From Gluconacetobacter diazotrophicus PA1 5 (lineage in GTDB: Bacteria; Pseudomonadota; Alphaproteobacteria; Acetobacterales; Acetobacteraceae), in the NCBI RefSeq assembly GCF_000067045.1, contig NC_010125.1:2594001-2658000 (forward strand): a stretch of 64,000 bases of DNA. Reading direction: 5' to 3'. The notes beneath the pieces were generated by a model that searched no databases, was not told where the DNA came from, and worked only from the letters and a program-made list of their open reading frames with translations. Of the stretch, positions 8,357 through 17,506 are shown piece after piece. Position 1 is the first letter of the stretch. Each line of letters starts with the position of its first letter. A program made the translations under genes and the position numbers.

Positions 8357-8856
8357 GCAGCCCCTCGCCCCGTAATGTAATTATTGAAAATTATACTGAT
8401 TATATTGCCATATTTGATCGCTTCGGGTGCGGAATATATCCGGATCGAAAAGCAACGAAACAGCAAACGCCCTTCCTTTCGGTACGTTCCCCCACCGCCC
8501 GCACCGTTTCTCCGATATGGCCGATTTTGTCTCGTATTGTGGATTTTCCGTTGCGTTGCCATGGCTCTTGCCGATCGACGATATTCTCCATACCCTGCCG
8601 CGGCTGGCGTCCTCGCCCTGATCTTCCTGTCACGACCAAACCGGGGCTGGAACGGGGTGCAACCGCCTCGTGCCTGCGGCGTAATCATCGGGCAATGCTC
8701 GACCGATCGAGATCAGTGGGACTGATCGTCCCATCGCCGGACGGCACGAGAGCGATGGTCCGGCAAAAACCGAAAAATTCGAGCCCGCGTGATTTTATAT
8801 ATTATCCTATCGGACCATATGACAAATTCCATTTAATACAGGGAATACGGAATACC
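8357..8856. other. Divergent intergenic region
   Basis: About 500 bases without a gene I can support. The part next to 8356 and the stretch 8780-8900 are AT-rich and probably carry the promoters for the leftward carrier/SGNH pair and the rightward GT87-like gene. Short open frames here (for example 8384-8725) show no domain, codon pattern or ribosome-binding site that would make them credible. Confidence 0.5.
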
Positions 8857-10170
8857 ATGCAAAACCTGCGCATATCCCTGACCAAAGGGAATTGGAGCAT
8901 GACAATTTCCCTCCTGATATCGTTGGCTATTTTATCGATATTTATCAATATATGGTTTCCTCTATATTTTATAAAACCTCCCCTGTTCATGGCCGATTTC
9001 CGCGACTGCTATTACGACGCGGCCGATGCCGTGCTGAGGCATGGCAGGGGCGCGCTGGTTCCGTTTCTCATGAACAGAAAATTCGTCAATTGGCCCATCG
9101 ACGTCTACCTGTTCGCCCCGTTCCCCTATATGGGCCCCACCGGGGCGGTGATCGTCTTTTCCATTCTGGGGCTGCTGGCCGTGGTCGGGTCCTTCCTGAT
9201 CCTGACGAAAGGGTGCAACACCAGGAAGAAGATTCTGGTGTTCTTCCTTTTTATCTGCAACGGCCCTTTGTGGTACAGCATGTTCGACATGGGCAACACG
9301 ACCCATTTCATATTCCTCCTGCTTATCCTGAGCCTCGGCCTGCTGAAGAAGAAGCGGATGTATTCCGTTGGCCTGCTGATCGGATTTTCCGCCACCATCA
9401 AGCCGATGATTTCGATCTTCTTCCTCTATTTCCTGTATCGGCGAAACTGGCGCGCCGCCGGGGCCTGCGCGGCGATCGTGGCCGTGACGGCCGTATCGTC
9501 CGTGGCGGTCTTCGGCTGGCCTGTCACGCGCGGATGGTACGAGTGGTGCATTGTCCGCTATACGCAGCAGACCATCGGCGCCTTCAACAATCAGTCCATC
9601 AACGCGTTCCTGCTGCGGCTTGCGACAGGGCCGAAATATGTCTTCGACTGGTATCTGCATGACCTGCCGTTTTCCATGACCCTGGTGTCGAAGGCATTGG
9701 CGATCGTCATCCTCGCGCTGACCACCATCGCGAGCCTGGCCTGGCGATCCCGGGCAGCCCGGACGGGCCGGAGCGCGGCTGACCTGTCGGATATATTCGA
9801 TTTTTCGCTGTTGATCGCATTCTGCGTCATCACCAGCCCCGTATCGTGGACGCATTATTATCTGCTGCTGCTGATGCCGTGGAGTGCCTACATCACAGGC
9901 CGGCTGCCGTTGCATGGCGGCCCGCTGACGGACAGGCTGGTCTGGTGCAGCATCATACTCGTTTCGATGCCGGTGACCTATCCGTCCATCCTGGCAGGCC
10001 GCATCGGGTTCCTCGCCACACGCACGCTTGCATCGGCATGGCTGATCGGTGCGGTGCTCTTCCTGATCGCGTTGTGCCGCAGCGGCCTGCTCGCACGATC
10101 GACAGCACGTATTCCTGATGGTATCAGCACGCGGAAGACCGAGGACACCATGGCGCTGTCGCGCTTCTGA
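8857..10170 (+). CDS. GT87-type polyprenyl-dependent glycosyltransferase
   Basis: A 437-residue multi-pass membrane protein with about ten hydrophobic helices. The N-terminal helix is followed by FMADFRDCYYDAADAVLRHG, a periplasmic acidic loop typical of GT-C enzymes of the GT87/DUF2029 type, which use polyprenyl-phosphate sugars. NWPIDVYLFAPFPYM and SATIKPMISIFFLYFLYR are further family-like stretches. The start could also be the ATG at 8899, which has a GGGA-type ribosome-binding site; the difference is 14 residues. It converges on the operon ending at 10232, with a strong hairpin between, and may work with the UbiA/SMR genes there. The AT-rich 5' end differs from the GC-rich rest. Confidence 0.75.
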   Translation: MQNLRISLTKGNWSMTISLLISLAILSIFINIWFPLYFIKPPLFMADFRDCYYDAADAVLRHGRGALVPFLMNRKFVNWPIDVYLFAPFPYMGPTGAVIVFSILGLLAVVGSFLILTKGCNTRKKILVFFLFICNGPLWYSMFDMGNTTHFIFLLLILSLGLLKKKRMYSVGLLIGFSATIKPMISIFFLYFLYRRNWRAAGACAAIVAVTAVSSVAVFGWPVTRGWYEWCIVRYTQQTIGAFNNQSINAFLLRLATGPKYVFDWYLHDLPFSMTLVSKALAIVILALTTIASLAWRSRAARTGRSAADLSDIFDFSLLIAFCVITSPVSWTHYYLLLLMPWSAYITGRLPLHGGPLTDRLVWCSIILVSMPVTYPSILAGRIGFLATRTLASAWLIGAVLFLIALCRSGLLARSTARIPDGISTRKTEDTMALSRF

Positions 10171-10198
10171 CGGGGTCTCCGGCTTCGCGGGGCGATCG

Positions 10199-10222
10199 AG
10201 ATGAGGGGCGATCCCCTCATCT
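10199..10222. terminator. Bidirectional terminator hairpin
   Basis: A perfect 10-bp stem, AGATGAGGGG/CCCCTCATCT, with the 4-base loop CGAT sits between two convergent genes (stops at 10170 and 10232). There is no T-run on either side, so Rho-independent termination would be weak, but position and strength of the stem fit a shared transcription stop. Confidence 0.6.
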
Positions 10223-10231
10223 GGAGCCGCG

Positions 10232-10634
10232 CTATTGCGCGCGTGCCATGATGACGACGCCGGACAGAATCACCAGCAGGCCGATGATTCGCGTGGGGTG
10301 GATCTGCTCGCCCAGCAGGACGATGCCCGCCCCCACGGTCATGACGATGCCCAGCGCAACGCAAGGATAGGCCTGGGAGACGTCGATACGCGCCAGGACC
10401 AGAAGCCACACGACGGCGCTGGAACCGAAGGCCAGCAATCCCAGCACGATCGACGGATTCAGCGCCACCGCCGCGAAGACCTGTCGCAGGTCGGACCGGG
10501 TGGCGATCACGGCCTGCACCGACGGGGCGGACATCCCCATCTTCAGCAAGGATCTGGGCCGAGGACGACAATAGAACGCTGAACAACGACAATAGAACGG
10601 TCCACAGCACGAGAGAAACCGTCCCGAATTTCAT
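10232..10634 (-). pseudogene. EamA/SMR-type small membrane transporter, frameshifted
   Basis: With one base removed this is a 133-residue, four-helix protein of the EamA/SMR type, like ArnE/ArnF flippase subunits or EmrE. The N-terminal helix (MKFGTVSLVLWTV...SSSAQIL) is in one frame, and LKMGMSAPSVQAV to the end is in another; reading AA at 10548-10549 as a single A joins them as AQILLKMGMS, a family hallmark. Later helices include VLGLLAFGSSAVVWLLVLARID and GIVMTVGAGIVLLGEQIHP. The first helix also contains an in-frame 21-bp duplication. Its ATG overlaps the true stop of the upstream gene. It probably flips a lipid-linked sugar made by the upstream UbiA-type enzyme. True decay and sequence error are both possible. 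Confidence 0.7.
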
Positions 10635-12384
10635 GATTGGGTGCTCCTGGAGGAAAAGAGGCAAAGCCGTCCGAAACGGGCGAGGGGCGGTCGCGGTCGG
10701 TCCGGGCGCAGCCATCGACGACATAGGCGATGCCGTTCCGGGCCGCGTAATCCAGACGGTCCGGCAGGGTCTTCAGTGCCCGGACTTCGGTGATTCTGGC
10801 GTGCCACGTGGGGTAATAGGCGGGCGCCCACATCACCGCCGCCCCCGCGGGGGACGAGACCCATGACTGCCGATGGGAAAAATAGGTGAAGACGGGCGCC
10901 CCCTCTGAAAGCCCGTCCTGAAACGCGTCGTTCTTCGCCGACATGCCCATTCCCCATGATATCCCGGGCGGGTTGAGGAACAGGGCGTCCACGGCCGTAT
11001 GAGCCCGCGCCCATGTGCCCAGGGCCTGCCAGTCGTCGCGCTTCTGGACGGCGACCCGGCTTGAAACGGCGGCGCGATAGATCAGTGCCACGTTGAAGGC
11101 GACCCCGGCCAGCAGGAGCGCCGGCGCCGCGTAACGGCGCAGGCCGACCGCCACCGCCGGCCGCCACCGCCGCACCACCAGAAGCACGAGGACCAGCGGC
11201 ATGAAGATCTTGAGCGTGCAGGACAGCACAAAGAGCAAGGGGGCCCACACGAGGCGATCCGACGCCGTGCCGGAAAAGACCCACCTGGTCGCCAGTGCGG
11301 CGACGGCGATGGCCGACAACATGTGAACCGTGCTGCCCGAGCGCAGCAGATGCAGGTTCAGCAGCAGGCGGGAATGGCTGAGGAACGGAAGAAACACACC
11401 CGCGATCCAGACGGAGGCCGCCCCCCACAACGCGGCCTTCAGGGCGGCGCGCGATGTCGGCAGCATCGACGCGGTCGCAAGGCCGCAGCAGAAAATGACC
11501 GCAAGCAGGCCCTGTTCCCGGTGGCTCGTGCTCCAGATCAGGAAATGGTACGGGAAGAACGACTGCAGGAAGCCGACATAGTCGAAGGAAGGTGCCTCCC
11601 GCGTATAGGGGTTGGCCAGGATGTTATGGACAACCGGAGCGGCGAACGCCGCAAGGATCCCGCCCCCCCAGGCCGCCTGACGCGCGAGCGTACGCCCGGC
11701 CACTCCGTGGTGCCGCCAGTGCGACCAGATGATGAAGACGAGTGGCACCAGGGTCCAGACACCGACGAACGCATTCAGGAAGAACGTCACCCCGTTCACG
11801 GCCAGCGAAGCGGTGATCCGTCCCCGTCCGGCCCAGACCAGCGCCAGGAGCATCGTGCCGTTTGCCATTTCGGAGTGCGTGAAACTGCTGATCAGCAGGC
11901 CACCCACGCCGGCATTGGAAAATCCCCGGATCGTCGATGAAAGCAGGACGAGGGCCGTGAATGTCGCCACCTCCATCACGGATCCGCATTCCAGAAGGGT
12001 CGCCCATTCCATGATGCTGAACACCAGGATCATGCGCGACAGAATCTGGAAGGCGAACAGGATCGTATAGACATGGGGCCCGTTCGCGCTTCCGGACAGC
12101 ATCTGCCAGAAGCCGGATGCGTAGAAGCGCAGGCTCTGTATGAACGGGTCGGTCGCGAATTGCGGCTCGTGATACAGGCCCGCCAGGATCGGCATCTGAT
12201 AGTAATTGTTCTCCTCCCCGGCGGCGTATCCCGACAGGGCCAGCGAAAGCAGCGTTCCGACCAACATGACGGCGAACGTCGCGCGCCGGTCGGGCACGGG
12301 CCTGGCATGGTCGGGAAACGACCAGGGGCGCACGGCCGCCGGGGCTGGCGCTTCCAGGGGCGGGAAGGTATCGGACAGGTTCAT
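10543..12384 (-). CDS. Multi-pass membrane protein, GT-C-like, paralogue 1
   Basis: A membrane protein of about 600 residues with roughly ten helices, then a soluble C-terminal part. It is a tandem paralogue of 12422-14146: both share PILAGLYxEPQFA, FIQSLRFYxSGFWQxLSG, LLNLHLLRSGxTVxML, DWQALGTWAR and WAPAYYPxWH. The pattern recalls the DUF6798 family and GT-C glycosyltransferases; function is not established. As written the frame runs to 10543, but the paralogue and codon pattern put the real end at 10631: reading GGGG at 10684-10687 (plus strand) as GGGGG gives an LARFGRLCLF ending like the paralogue's VAQFSRLCVF, and a TGA that overlaps the next ATG by 4 bp. Start at 12384 gives MNLSDTF. 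Confidence 0.7.
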   Translation of the reverse strand: MNLSDTFPPLEAPAPAAVRPWSFPDHARPVPDRRATFAVMLVGTLLSLALSGYAAGEENNYYQMPILAGLYHEPQFATDPFIQSLRFYASGFWQMLSGSANGPHVYTILFAFQILSRMILVFSIMEWATLLECGSVMEVATFTALVLLSSTIRGFSNAGVGGLLISSFTHSEMANGTMLLALVWAGRGRITASLAVNGVTFFLNAFVGVWTLVPLVFIIWSHWRHHGVAGRTLARQAAWGGGILAAFAAPVVHNILANPYTREAPSFDYVGFLQSFFPYHFLIWSTSHREQGLLAVIFCCGLATASMLPTSRAALKAALWGAASVWIAGVFLPFLSHSRLLLNLHLLRSGSTVHMLSAIAVAALATRWVFSGTASDRLVWAPLLFVLSCTLKIFMPLVLVLLVVRRWRPAVAVGLRRYAAPALLLAGVAFNVALIYRAAVSSRVAVQKRDDWQALGTWARAHTAVDALFLNPPGISWGMGMSAKNDAFQDGLSEGAPVFTYFSHRQSWVSSPAGAAVMWAPAYYPTWHARITEVRALKTLPDRLDYAARNGIAYVVDGCARTDRDRPSPVSDGFASFPPGAPNHEIRDGFSRAVDRSIVVVQRSIVVLGPDPC

Positions 12385-12421
12385 GTCAGGTCGCTCCAGC
12401 CGCCCAGGGACGTGGCTTCCG

Positions 12422-14146
12422 TCATGCTGCGGAATGTTGCGGAACGGCGAAGACGCACAGCCGGCTGAATTGGGCGACCGGTACCGGCGAATCGGATTGG
12501 CCGCAGCCATCGACCACGTAGGACATGCCGTGCCGATCGGCATAGCGCAGACGGTCGGGCAGGCTCTTCAGCCGGCGGACATCCACCATCCTGTCATGCC
12601 ATTCCGGGTAATAGGCGGGCGCCCACAGCACGTTCGCACCGGCACGCGGGAACACCCAGGCTCTACGATGCGAAAAATAGGAAAAAACGGTGTTCCCGAT
12701 CGCCAGTTCGTTCTGGCCGGCGTCACCCTTGGGAAGCAGGCTCGCCTCCGGCAGCAGGTCGATCGGGATCAGGAACATCGCGCGCACCGGCGTCTGTATC
12801 CGCGCCCAGGTGCCCAGGGCCTGCCAGTCGGCCCGCTTCGCCAGGAAAGTGTGGTCGAACGCCATGGTATGGTAGATGCGCACCCCGCAGAACAGGATCG
12901 TCATCAGCAGCAGAACCGGTGCCATGACGGAAAGCCGCGGATTGGACAGGAAGCGCCACGGCCGGCGCCGCAGCAGCAGAACCAGCAGCATGAACGGCGC
13001 CAGGATCTTGAGGGTGCAGGACGCCAGCATGAGGGCCGGCGCCCACAGGGTGCGGTCCATGGTATTGCGCGAGAACACCCACCGGGTCGTCAGCGCGGCG
13101 ACGGCAATCGCCGCGAGCATGTACACGGTGGTACCCGACCGCAGGAGGTGCAGGTTCAGCAGCATGCGGGAATGCGTTGCGAAGGGCAGGACGGCACCCG
13201 TCACCCAGACCGCGATCGCCCCCCACAGGGCGGTCGTCAGAAAGGCATTGGGTCGGCGCAGCATCATGGCGGCGAGCATTCCGCTGCAGAACATTGCGGG
13301 GAAGATAACCTTGTCCCGGATGGAGATGTCCCAGACCAGGAAATGATAGGGGAAGAACGCTTCCAGGAAGGCGATGTAATCGAAGGGCGGCGTGACCGTG
13401 ACATAGGGATTGGCCAGCATGTTGCGAACGACCGGGACGGCCAGGACGACGAAACACGCCAGGCCGGGCGCCGCCTGAATCCCAAGCGTCCGCAGGGTCC
13501 AGTCCTTCCGCCGCCATTGGCGCCAGAGGATGAAGGCCAGGGGAACGGCGGTCCAGACGGCCACAAAGGCATTGAGGAAAAACGTCACGCCGTTGATGGC
13601 GAACGCGGCACCGATCCGCCGCCGTGCCGCCCAGGCCAGCGCGATCAGCGTCGTCGCGTTCGCGACCTCCGATTGCGTGAAACTGTCGATCAGAAGCCCC
13701 CCCGCCCCTGCTTCGGCATAGCCCTGAAGGATCGACGCGAACGCGACGAGCGTCGTGAACACGATCCGTTCCCTGACGCTGTCGAAACCCAGCAGGCTGG
13801 CCCAGGCCAGCATGCCCGCGAACAGAAGCATGCGTGACAGGATCAGGAAAAAGAACAGGATTCCGAAGACCTGGGGGCCGTTGATGGTCCCGGACAGAAT
13901 TTGCCAGAAACCGGAGGAGTAGAAGCGCAGGCTTTGAATGAACAGGTCGTCCGCGAACTGGGGTTCATTGTAAAGCCCCGCCAGAATGGGAAGGTGGTAG
14001 AAATTGTTCACCTGCCCGCCGGCATATTGGGACGAGATCAGGGACAGCAGGGTCCCCCAGAGGACGATCCCGAGCGTGACGCGCCAGTCCGACGCCCTGT
14101 GCGTCTCCAGGGCCGCCTCATGATGCATCGGCAGAGAAATCGTCAT
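12422..14146 (-). CDS. Multi-pass membrane protein, GT-C-like, paralogue 2
   Basis: A 574-residue protein with about ten transmembrane helices between residues 20 and 430, followed by a soluble region of about 120 residues rich in aromatic motifs (VFSYFSHRRAW, WAPAYYPEWHDRM, YVVDGC). It is intact and about 50% similar by eye to its neighbour, so a tandem duplication produced the pair. The NNFYHLPILAGLYNEPQFA loop after helix 1 carries acidic residues where GT-C enzymes have their catalytic ones. It is 1 bp downstream of the UbiA-type gene, in one operon. A lipid-linked sugar transferase role is inferred from this context only. Confidence 0.7.
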   Translation of the reverse strand: MTISLPMHHEAALETHRASDWRVTLGIVLWGTLLSLISSQYAGGQVNNFYHLPILAGLYNEPQFADDLFIQSLRFYSSGFWQILSGTINGPQVFGILFFFLILSRMLLFAGMLAWASLLGFDSVRERIVFTTLVAFASILQGYAEAGAGGLLIDSFTQSEVANATTLIALAWAARRRIGAAFAINGVTFFLNAFVAVWTAVPLAFILWRQWRRKDWTLRTLGIQAAPGLACFVVLAVPVVRNMLANPYVTVTPPFDYIAFLEAFFPYHFLVWDISIRDKVIFPAMFCSGMLAAMMLRRPNAFLTTALWGAIAVWVTGAVLPFATHSRMLLNLHLLRSGTTVYMLAAIAVAALTTRWVFSRNTMDRTLWAPALMLASCTLKILAPFMLLVLLLRRRPWRFLSNPRLSVMAPVLLLMTILFCGVRIYHTMAFDHTFLAKRADWQALGTWARIQTPVRAMFLIPIDLLPEASLLPKGDAGQNELAIGNTVFSYFSHRRAWVFPRAGANVLWAPAYYPEWHDRMVDVRRLKSLPDRLRYADRHGMSYVVDGCGQSDSPVPVAQFSRLCVFAVPQHSAA

Positions 14147-14147
14147 G

Positions 14148-15593
14148 TCACGACGCCGCCAGGAAGATCATGATCGAGCATGCGACGGCAACGCAGCTCG
14201 TGCGGTCGCGCAACGCCCAGATGACCGGGTCGTCATGCATGTGCCGCCGATGGGCGACGATCAGCACCCGGCCCAGCAGGAAGAGCAGGATCGGTGACAG
14301 CAGCCACAGCATATCGGGGTGCCGGTACGTCGCCTTGACCGAATCCGATGCGATATACAGCGAAAAGACCGTCACCGCGTTGGTCCCGGACGCCGCCGCC
14401 AGGGACGCCAGTACCACCAGGTCGTCCTTCTTGTAGTCCCGGCTGCTGGAATCCGGCAGGTTCGCATCCAGCCGGGTCAGCAATTCCGTATAGCGCTTGA
14501 TAAGGGCCAGGGACGTGAACACGAACAGCGAAAATGCCAGGATCCATTCCGACAGGACGATCCCCGTCGCCGCCGCGCCCCCGACCAGCCGGGCCGTGTA
14601 CAGCAGCGCAAGCCCCACCACGTCCCCCAGTTTCTTGCGCTTCAGCCAGAAGGAATAGCCCGTCGTCAGCACGACGTAGCCGAACAGCGTGACGCTGAAG
14701 ATCAATGGCAGGAACAGGCAGAGCGCGATGGCGCACAGTCCCAGTATCGGGATCGCGGCCAGCGCCGCGTGGATCGACACCCTGCCGCTGGCCAGCGGGC
14801 GCCTTTTCTTGGTGGGATGCGACCGGTCGTCACGCAGATCCACCAGGTCGTTCACCAGATAGATGGCCGATGCCGAGGCGCAGAAGGCCAGGAAGGCGGC
14901 GCAGCTTTGCAGCAGGACCGTCAGGCTGAACGCATGGGCGGCCAGGGCCGGCAGAAAGACCAGGACGTTTTTCGCATATTGATGGACACGCAGGGCGCGC
15001 GCCCATGTCTTCAGCGACTGGGGCGGCTTGTCCAGGATTTCGACGCGGTCTGGGCCCGATGCGTGCAGCTTGCGCCGCGACCCGCCATCCAGCCCGATCG
15101 CGTGACATCGCCGCGCGTGGCGCCAGATTTCCAGGTCGTCACGATGATTGCCGACATAATCGAAGCCTTTTTCTCCGAAGGCTTCGACGAGGACGCGGGC
15201 CTTGTTCGCGCCCGACAGGTTGTTGTGCGTGTCGCTGGCGAATATTCCATCGAACCCGCCCAGATGCTGGGTCACGGCCCGCGCGTAGCGTTCGTTCGAA
15301 GCCGTGGCCAGGAAGATCGGCCGCCTCTGGGCCCGCGCCTGGTCGATCAGGTCCAGAACCGCGTCCTGGTAGGGTAGCGTCATGGCATCGATTTCGACCC
15401 GCGAGGCCAGCGCATGCTTCAGGTGCGCCTTCCCCTTGGCCAGGGAGGAACACAGATGCGGAAGGCTGGCGAATTCCTGACCGATACAGGCGAAAAACGA
15501 TTCGATCAGCAGATCCGAGGCGATCAATGTGCCATCCAGATCCACGACCAATGGATATTGGGTGTCATGATCCAGCAATAATGAGGAATCCAT
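14148..15593 (-). CDS. HAD domain-UbiA family prenyltransferase fusion
   Basis: A 481-residue fusion. The N-terminal 190 residues form a HAD-type phosphatase: PLVVDLDGTL supplies the DxD nucleophile, FLATASNE is motif II and DYVGNHRDDLEIW motif IV. The rest is a UbiA membrane prenyltransferase with about nine helices; the Asp-rich motif is YLVNDLVDLRDDRSHPTKKRRPLA (split here as NDLVDLRDD then RSHPTKKRRP), and a second loop motif follows near YTARLVGG. This architecture resembles enzymes that make decaprenylphosphoryl-5-phosphoribose and then remove the phosphate, giving a lipid-linked pentose. It opens the operon with the two GT-C-like proteins and the SMR-type transporter. I use the ATG at 15593; a TTG lies four codons upstream. 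Confidence 0.85.
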   Translation of the reverse strand: MDSSLLLDHDTQYPLVVDLDGTLIASDLLIESFFACIGQEFASLPHLCSSLAKGKAHLKHALASRVEIDAMTLPYQDAVLDLIDQARAQRRPIFLATASNERYARAVTQHLGGFDGIFASDTHNNLSGANKARVLVEAFGEKGFDYVGNHRDDLEIWRHARRCHAIGLDGGSRRKLHASGPDRVEILDKPPQSLKTWARALRVHQYAKNVLVFLPALAAHAFSLTVLLQSCAAFLAFCASASAIYLVNDLVDLRDDRSHPTKKRRPLASGRVSIHAALAAIPILGLCAIALCLFLPLIFSVTLFGYVVLTTGYSFWLKRKKLGDVVGLALLYTARLVGGAAATGIVLSEWILAFSLFVFTSLALIKRYTELLTRLDANLPDSSSRDYKKDDLVVLASLAAASGTNAVTVFSLYIASDSVKATYRHPDMLWLLSPILLFLLGRVLIVAHRRHMHDDPVIWALRDRTSCVAVACSIMIFLAAS

Positions 15594-15809
15594 CTCTCGC
15601 CCCAATATATATATTAAATTTATGCGTAAAAATTCGGAAAATAATATTAGACGTTATTTAAATTTCTATACTTTTATGAACTTGTATTCGCCGAACCCGA
15701 CGGGTCGCCATCATTCGGCACGCGGATCATTGATGCGACCGCGAAAGCAACATCTTCCGGCGATGAAAGTTTCCCGCCCGCGACGGAATTCCGCCACGAT
15801 GCCGGCGTG

Positions 15810-17192
15810 TCAGCGGCGCCGCGGCATGTAACTGCCGGCCCACAGGATGGCGGCGTTGGCCACCAGCCCCACAAGTCCGGGATTGATCCCGCCCAGATCG
15901 ACACCGCCCAGATACAGTCCGACCGAAAGCCCGTCCCCGGCCAGCAATCCGGCGACCAGCGCCGCCGGTCTGACCGGCCGGGCAAGCAGGATAGCGAACA
16001 GGCCGGGCGCCGCCTGCGTCACGCCAAAATAATACATGGTGTTCAGCTTGACCAGGACGCCGGACGCGTGTGCCGCGCTGACGACCGAAAACAGCAGATA
16101 GAGCGCGATCACGACCTGCGCGCCGTAGCGCTGCTGGCGATCCGACAGGCCATGCAGCAGGTTGTGCGATACCAGCGAACCGATCGCCAGGCACGTTCCG
16201 GCCAGGACCACCAGCGCCGACAGGGTGCAGGCCGCGGCCACCAGCCCGTCCATCCAGCCGGGCAGCAGCGCCAGCGACACGGTCATGAACGCATCGTTCG
16301 GCGTGGGCAGCGCCATGCCCGACCGGCGCGCATACTCGGCGACCAGGTACAGGAACGGGAACATCAGCATATAGAGCGGCATCAGGACCTGGTTGCGCCG
16401 GACGATCCGCCGCGAGCGCCCGGTGAACAGGAACGCCACCGTCTGCGGCGCGACGCAGAAGCCGATCGACTGCAGGATGACGGTGGACATGGCGAAGGCC
16501 TCGTCCCGCCCGGTGGGACGGATATCCGCGATGTCCTGCCCGACCGCCCGCCCGGCCTGGTGCGGGTCCGGCAGGTGGCCCATGGCCAGCAGGGCCGCGC
16601 CGCCGACCGCCACCACCGCGACGATCGTCAGCACATCCTTCAGGATCGAGACATAGGCCGGGGCGCGTATCCCCGACAGCGCGACCCAGAAGAACGCCAT
16701 CACCGCCGCCAGCGTCGTCAGCAGGATGCTGGGCACCTGCCAGCCGAAGCCCTGCAGCACCGTCAGCAGGCCGACGAACTGCATGTCGCCGAACGGCAAC
16801 AGGAACAGGATGGCATTCAGCGCCATGGCGATTTCGACCGCCCGGCTGCCGACATGGTGGCGGAACAGGTCCGCCAGGGTCAGGGCATTGCAGGCCTGTC
16901 CGGCCTGCCAGATCCTGGGATTGAGGAAATACCCCACCGGAAAGGCCAGCACGATGTAGCTGAGGAACCAGAGTACGAACGCCGTGCCGTGGCTGACCGT
17001 GCCGGCGGGAAAGCCCAGCACGGTGCCGATGCTGTACGTCTCGCCCACCGCCAGGAAGAACAGCAGCGCACCGCCGAACTGCCCCGAGGCGACGAAGAAA
17101 TCCCGCGTTCCCTGGTGATGGTGCCCTCGCCGGGAATAAAGCGCGATCCCCAGCGACAGCAGGATCACGAGGCAGAACGTCACACTTGACAT
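15810..17192 (-). CDS. Sodium:solute symporter (SSS family)
   Basis: A 460-residue transporter with about 13 hydrophobic helices, of the SSS/SLC5 family (LeuT fold). Characteristic parts are DFFVASGQFGGALLFFLAVGE near residues 31-51, GETYSIGTVLGFPAG, and the helix MSTVILQSIGFCVAPQTVAFLFTG. It follows a DUF3311 gene by 6 bp, the usual two-gene arrangement for this branch of the family, where the small membrane protein may help assembly. The solute is unknown; monocarboxylates are common substrates. The exactly antiparallel long frame on the other strand is a codon-bias shadow. Confidence 0.85.
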   Translation of the reverse strand: MSSVTFCLVILLSLGIALYSRRGHHHQGTRDFFVASGQFGGALLFFLAVGETYSIGTVLGFPAGTVSHGTAFVLWFLSYIVLAFPVGYFLNPRIWQAGQACNALTLADLFRHHVGSRAVEIAMALNAILFLLPFGDMQFVGLLTVLQGFGWQVPSILLTTLAAVMAFFWVALSGIRAPAYVSILKDVLTIVAVVAVGGAALLAMGHLPDPHQAGRAVGQDIADIRPTGRDEAFAMSTVILQSIGFCVAPQTVAFLFTGRSRRIVRRNQVLMPLYMLMFPFLYLVAEYARRSGMALPTPNDAFMTVSLALLPGWMDGLVAAACTLSALVVLAGTCLAIGSLVSHNLLHGLSDRQQRYGAQVVIALYLLFSVVSAAHASGVLVKLNTMYYFGVTQAAPGLFAILLARPVRPAALVAGLLAGDGLSVGLYLGGVDLGGINPGLVGLVANAAILWAGSYMPRRR

Positions 17193-17198
17193 GGGATG

Positions 17199-17468
17199 TC
17201 AGTCGTCATCGCCGAGATGGCGGTCATGCAGGACCCATACCGTGCCCAGGCAGGCGGAGGTCAGGACGAACCACGCGAACAGCCAGGCCGTCACGACCGG
17301 GAAGCCCAGGATCGTGCCCCGCACCCGGTCCAGCCACGGCAGAGCCAGATCCACGGCGCAGAACGGGATACCGATCCCGACGGCCAGCCGCCATCGCGGC
17401 AGCACGGGCGACGGTCCGTTCGGCAGGATGACGGGTGCGGCATCCGCGGGCGGATCATCGATCATCAC
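17199..17468 (-). CDS. DUF3311 small membrane protein
   Basis: An 89-residue protein with two predicted helices: LAVGIGIPFCAVDLALPWLDR and VTAWLFAWFVLTSACLGTVWVL. The spacing and the P-W-L-D and G-P-V/F-x-x motifs match DUF3311, which nearly always precedes an SSS symporter gene. It ends in an acidic tail. It is the promoter-proximal member of the two-gene operon with 15810-17192. Confidence 0.75.
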   Translation of the reverse strand: MMIDDPPADAAPVILPNGPSPVLPRWRLAVGIGIPFCAVDLALPWLDRVRGTILGFPVVTAWLFAWFVLTSACLGTVWVLHDRHLGDDD

Positions 17469-17506
17469 GGCATGATCCGTACCCGCCCGGTCGCGGTCAA
17501 GCCGGT

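Noticed and set aside
8384-8725. 113-codon frame in the divergent gap
   Set aside because: No ribosome-binding site, no family, and it covers promoter-like AT-rich DNA.
15807-17189. 460-codon open frame exactly antisense to the SSS symporter gene
   Set aside because: Its protein is Arg/Gln/Asp-rich without any domain; the other strand has clear transporter helices. It is a high-GC shadow.
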